DNA of 64,000 nt from Streptomyces olindensis (lineage in GTDB: Bacteria; Actinomycetota; Actinomycetes; Streptomycetales; Streptomycetaceae), in NCBI GenBank assembly GCA_000696115.1, contig JJOH01000013.1:1-64000 (forward strand), given 5' to 3'. The notes under the pieces were generated by a model. That model was not told the origin of the DNA, did not search any database, and saw only the letters and a program-made list of their open reading frames with translations. Shown here one piece after another: positions 62,935-64,000 of this stretch; positions within the stretch are counted from its first letter, which is position 1; each line of letters opens with the position of its first letter. A program made the translations under genes and the position numbers.

Positions 62935-64000
62935 TCAGGAACCGGCGGGCACCTCTGGGCGGGGCCGCCGGTAGGGCTTCAGTGCGCGGCGCGCGATGGC
63001 GAAGCGGTGGGTCTCGGAGGGCCCGTCGTAGATGCGGAAGGGCCGCACGTCCCGGTAGAGGCGGGCCAGGGGGGCGTCCGCGGCGGAGATGCCGAGCGCG
63101 CCGCAGATCTGTACCGCGCGGTCGACGACCCGGTGCACCGCCTCCGCCACAAAGGTCTTGGACATGGAGCTGAGCTGCGGGGCGGCCGCCGAGCCGGTGT
63201 CCAGTGCCCAGGCGGTCCGCAGGACGAGCGCGCGGCTCGCCTCGAGGTCGATCTCGGAGTCGGCCAGCATCTGCTGCACCATGCCGAGGTCCCCGAGCAC
63301 CGAGCCGAACGCCGTGCGGCTTCCCGCTCGTTCCAGCGCGATGTCCTGGGCGCGGCGGGCGGCTCCCAGCCAGCGCATGCAGTGCGTCAGCCGGGCGGGG
63401 CCGAGCCGGACCTGGGCGCCCTCGAAGCCCTGGTCCACGGCGCCGAGCACCTGGTCGTCGCCGACCACGCAGTCCTCGAAGAGGATCTCGCAGTGCCCGG
63501 CGAAGAATCCCTCGTCCAGGGTCTCGATGTCCCGCACGACGCGCATGCCGGGGGTGCCCGCGTCGACGAGGAACATGGTGGCGCCGCCCGGGTCGCCGGG
63601 GCCGCCGGAGGTGCGGGCCATGACGATGGTGAAGCCCGCGCCGCTCGCCCCGGTGATGAACCACTTGCGTCCGTCGATGCGCCATCCGCCGGGCACCCGG
63701 GTCGCCGTGGTGCGCAGGGCCCGGGGGTCGGCGCCGGCTCCCGGGGCGGGTTCGGTCATCGCGAAGCAGGACCGGGTGCCGCCGGCGGCGAGGGGGCGCA
63801 GATAGCGTTCCTTCTGCTCCTCGGTGGCCACTTTCTCCAGCAGGTGCATGTTCCCCTCGTCCGGGGCCGCGCAGTTCAGCGCGAGGGGGCCGAGCAGGGA
63901 GTACCCGGCGGCCTCGAACACCGCCGCCTGCCCACGCAGGTCGAGTCCGTGCCCGCCCCACCGCGCGGGCAGGTGCGGAGCGAACACTCCCGCCTCGCGG
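62935..64000 (-). CDS. Acyl-CoA dehydrogenase, 5' end outside the window
   Basis: About 354 residues of the C-terminal majority are visible; the frame is open to the right edge. Motifs: CFAMTEPAPGAGADPRALRTTA (FAD and substrate site), KWFITGASGAGFTIVMARTS, GFEGAQVRLGPARLTHCMRWLGAARRAQDIAL, RTAFGSVLGDLGMVQQMLADSEID, and RLYRDVRPFRIYDGPSETHRFAIARRAL (the catalytic base region). It introduces the double bond in acyl-CoA oxidation. With the hydroxyacyl-CoA dehydrogenase downstream, it forms part of a fatty-acid or aromatic-acid catabolic operon. Confidence 0.93.
   Translation of the reverse strand, partial: REAGVFAPHLPARWGGHGLDLRGQAAVFEAAGYSLLGPLALNCAAPDEGNMHLLEKVATEEQKERYLRPLAAGGTRSCFAMTEPAPGAGADPRALRTTATRVPGGWRIDGRKWFITGASGAGFTIVMARTSGGPGDPGGATMFLVDAGTPGMRVVRDIETLDEGFFAGHCEILFEDCVVGDDQVLGAVDQGFEGAQVRLGPARLTHCMRWLGAARRAQDIALERAGSRTAFGSVLGDLGMVQQMLADSEIDLEASRALVLRTAWALDTGSAAAPQLSSMSKTFVAEAVHRVVDRAVQICGALGISAADAPLARLYRDVRPFRIYDGPSETHRFAIARRALKPYRRPRPEVPAGS

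Overview
The window looks like a piece of a Streptomyces chromosome. It is very GC rich, many genes start with GTG, genes are chained by ATGA and GTGA overlaps, and several products match well-known streptomycete proteins, such as a GH10 xylanase with a CBM13 domain beside a GH62 arabinofuranosidase with a CBM13 domain. No rRNA, tRNA or CRISPR array was seen.

Layout. (1) 1-3.5 kb, minus strand: the end of a contractile injection system operon with sheath, tube, baseplate-assembly protein and a partial downstream gene. (2) 4.1-8.1 kb: two small conserved genes, then a GAF-domain activator and the aldehyde dehydrogenase it probably controls. (3) 8.1-20.4 kb, minus strand: a membrane diguanylate cyclase, a large hybrid histidine kinase, a histidine-kinase fossil, a two-gene unit that pairs a leucyl/phenylalanyl-tRNA transferase-like protein with an MbtH-adenylation-carrier-reductase protein, and a membrane GAF-PAS-GGDEF-EAL protein. 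Signalling genes flank the biosynthetic pair on both sides. (4) 20.4-23.4 kb: a scarred region with tandem repeats and a fragment of an aldehyde dehydrogenase 3' end, then a divergent MerR/SDR pair. (5) 23.4-35.1 kb: an unusual NRPS-like cluster. It holds a serine hydrolase, a possible 19-residue peptide followed by a hairpin, a SUMF1/FGE-fold protein, a class II aldolase, a luciferase-like monooxygenase, a free condensation domain, an adenylation-carrier protein, a PLP aminotransferase, a flavin split-barrel protein, an MFS exporter and a methyltransferase, with a convergent ABM monooxygenase at the end. Most of the genes are translationally coupled. (6) 35.2-40.0 kb: xylan degradation (esterase, xylanase, arabinofuranosidase) with four CGAAA-type inverted repeats in the divergent promoter. 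(7) 40.2-46.1 kb: a DHA2-family exporter, an NTF2-like protein, an ECF41 sigma factor, an IS5-like fossil, a membrane metallophosphoesterase and an AraC regulator. (8) 46.1-51.4 kb: two small detoxification-type regulons, each with a TetR repressor and recognisable repeated operators, next to a broken agmatinase. (9) 51.6-55.4 kb: a carrier-protein fossil, a BBE-type flavoprotein divergent from a WYL regulator, and a nuclease-fold protein. (10) 55.4-62.0 kb: a divergent locus around an iron box, with an AMP-ligase/carrier/membrane-acyltransferase fusion on one side and a complete ferric-iron ABC transporter on the other. (11) 62.0-64.0 kb: a 3-hydroxyacyl-CoA dehydrogenase and a partial acyl-CoA dehydrogenase.

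The best candidates for undescribed biology are the coupled NRPS/aminoacyl-tRNA-transferase pair (13.1-17.2 kb) and the SUMF1/aldolase/LLM/C/A-T/aminotransferase cluster (24.7-35.1 kb). Functions are inferred from reading motifs by eye; no search was run.
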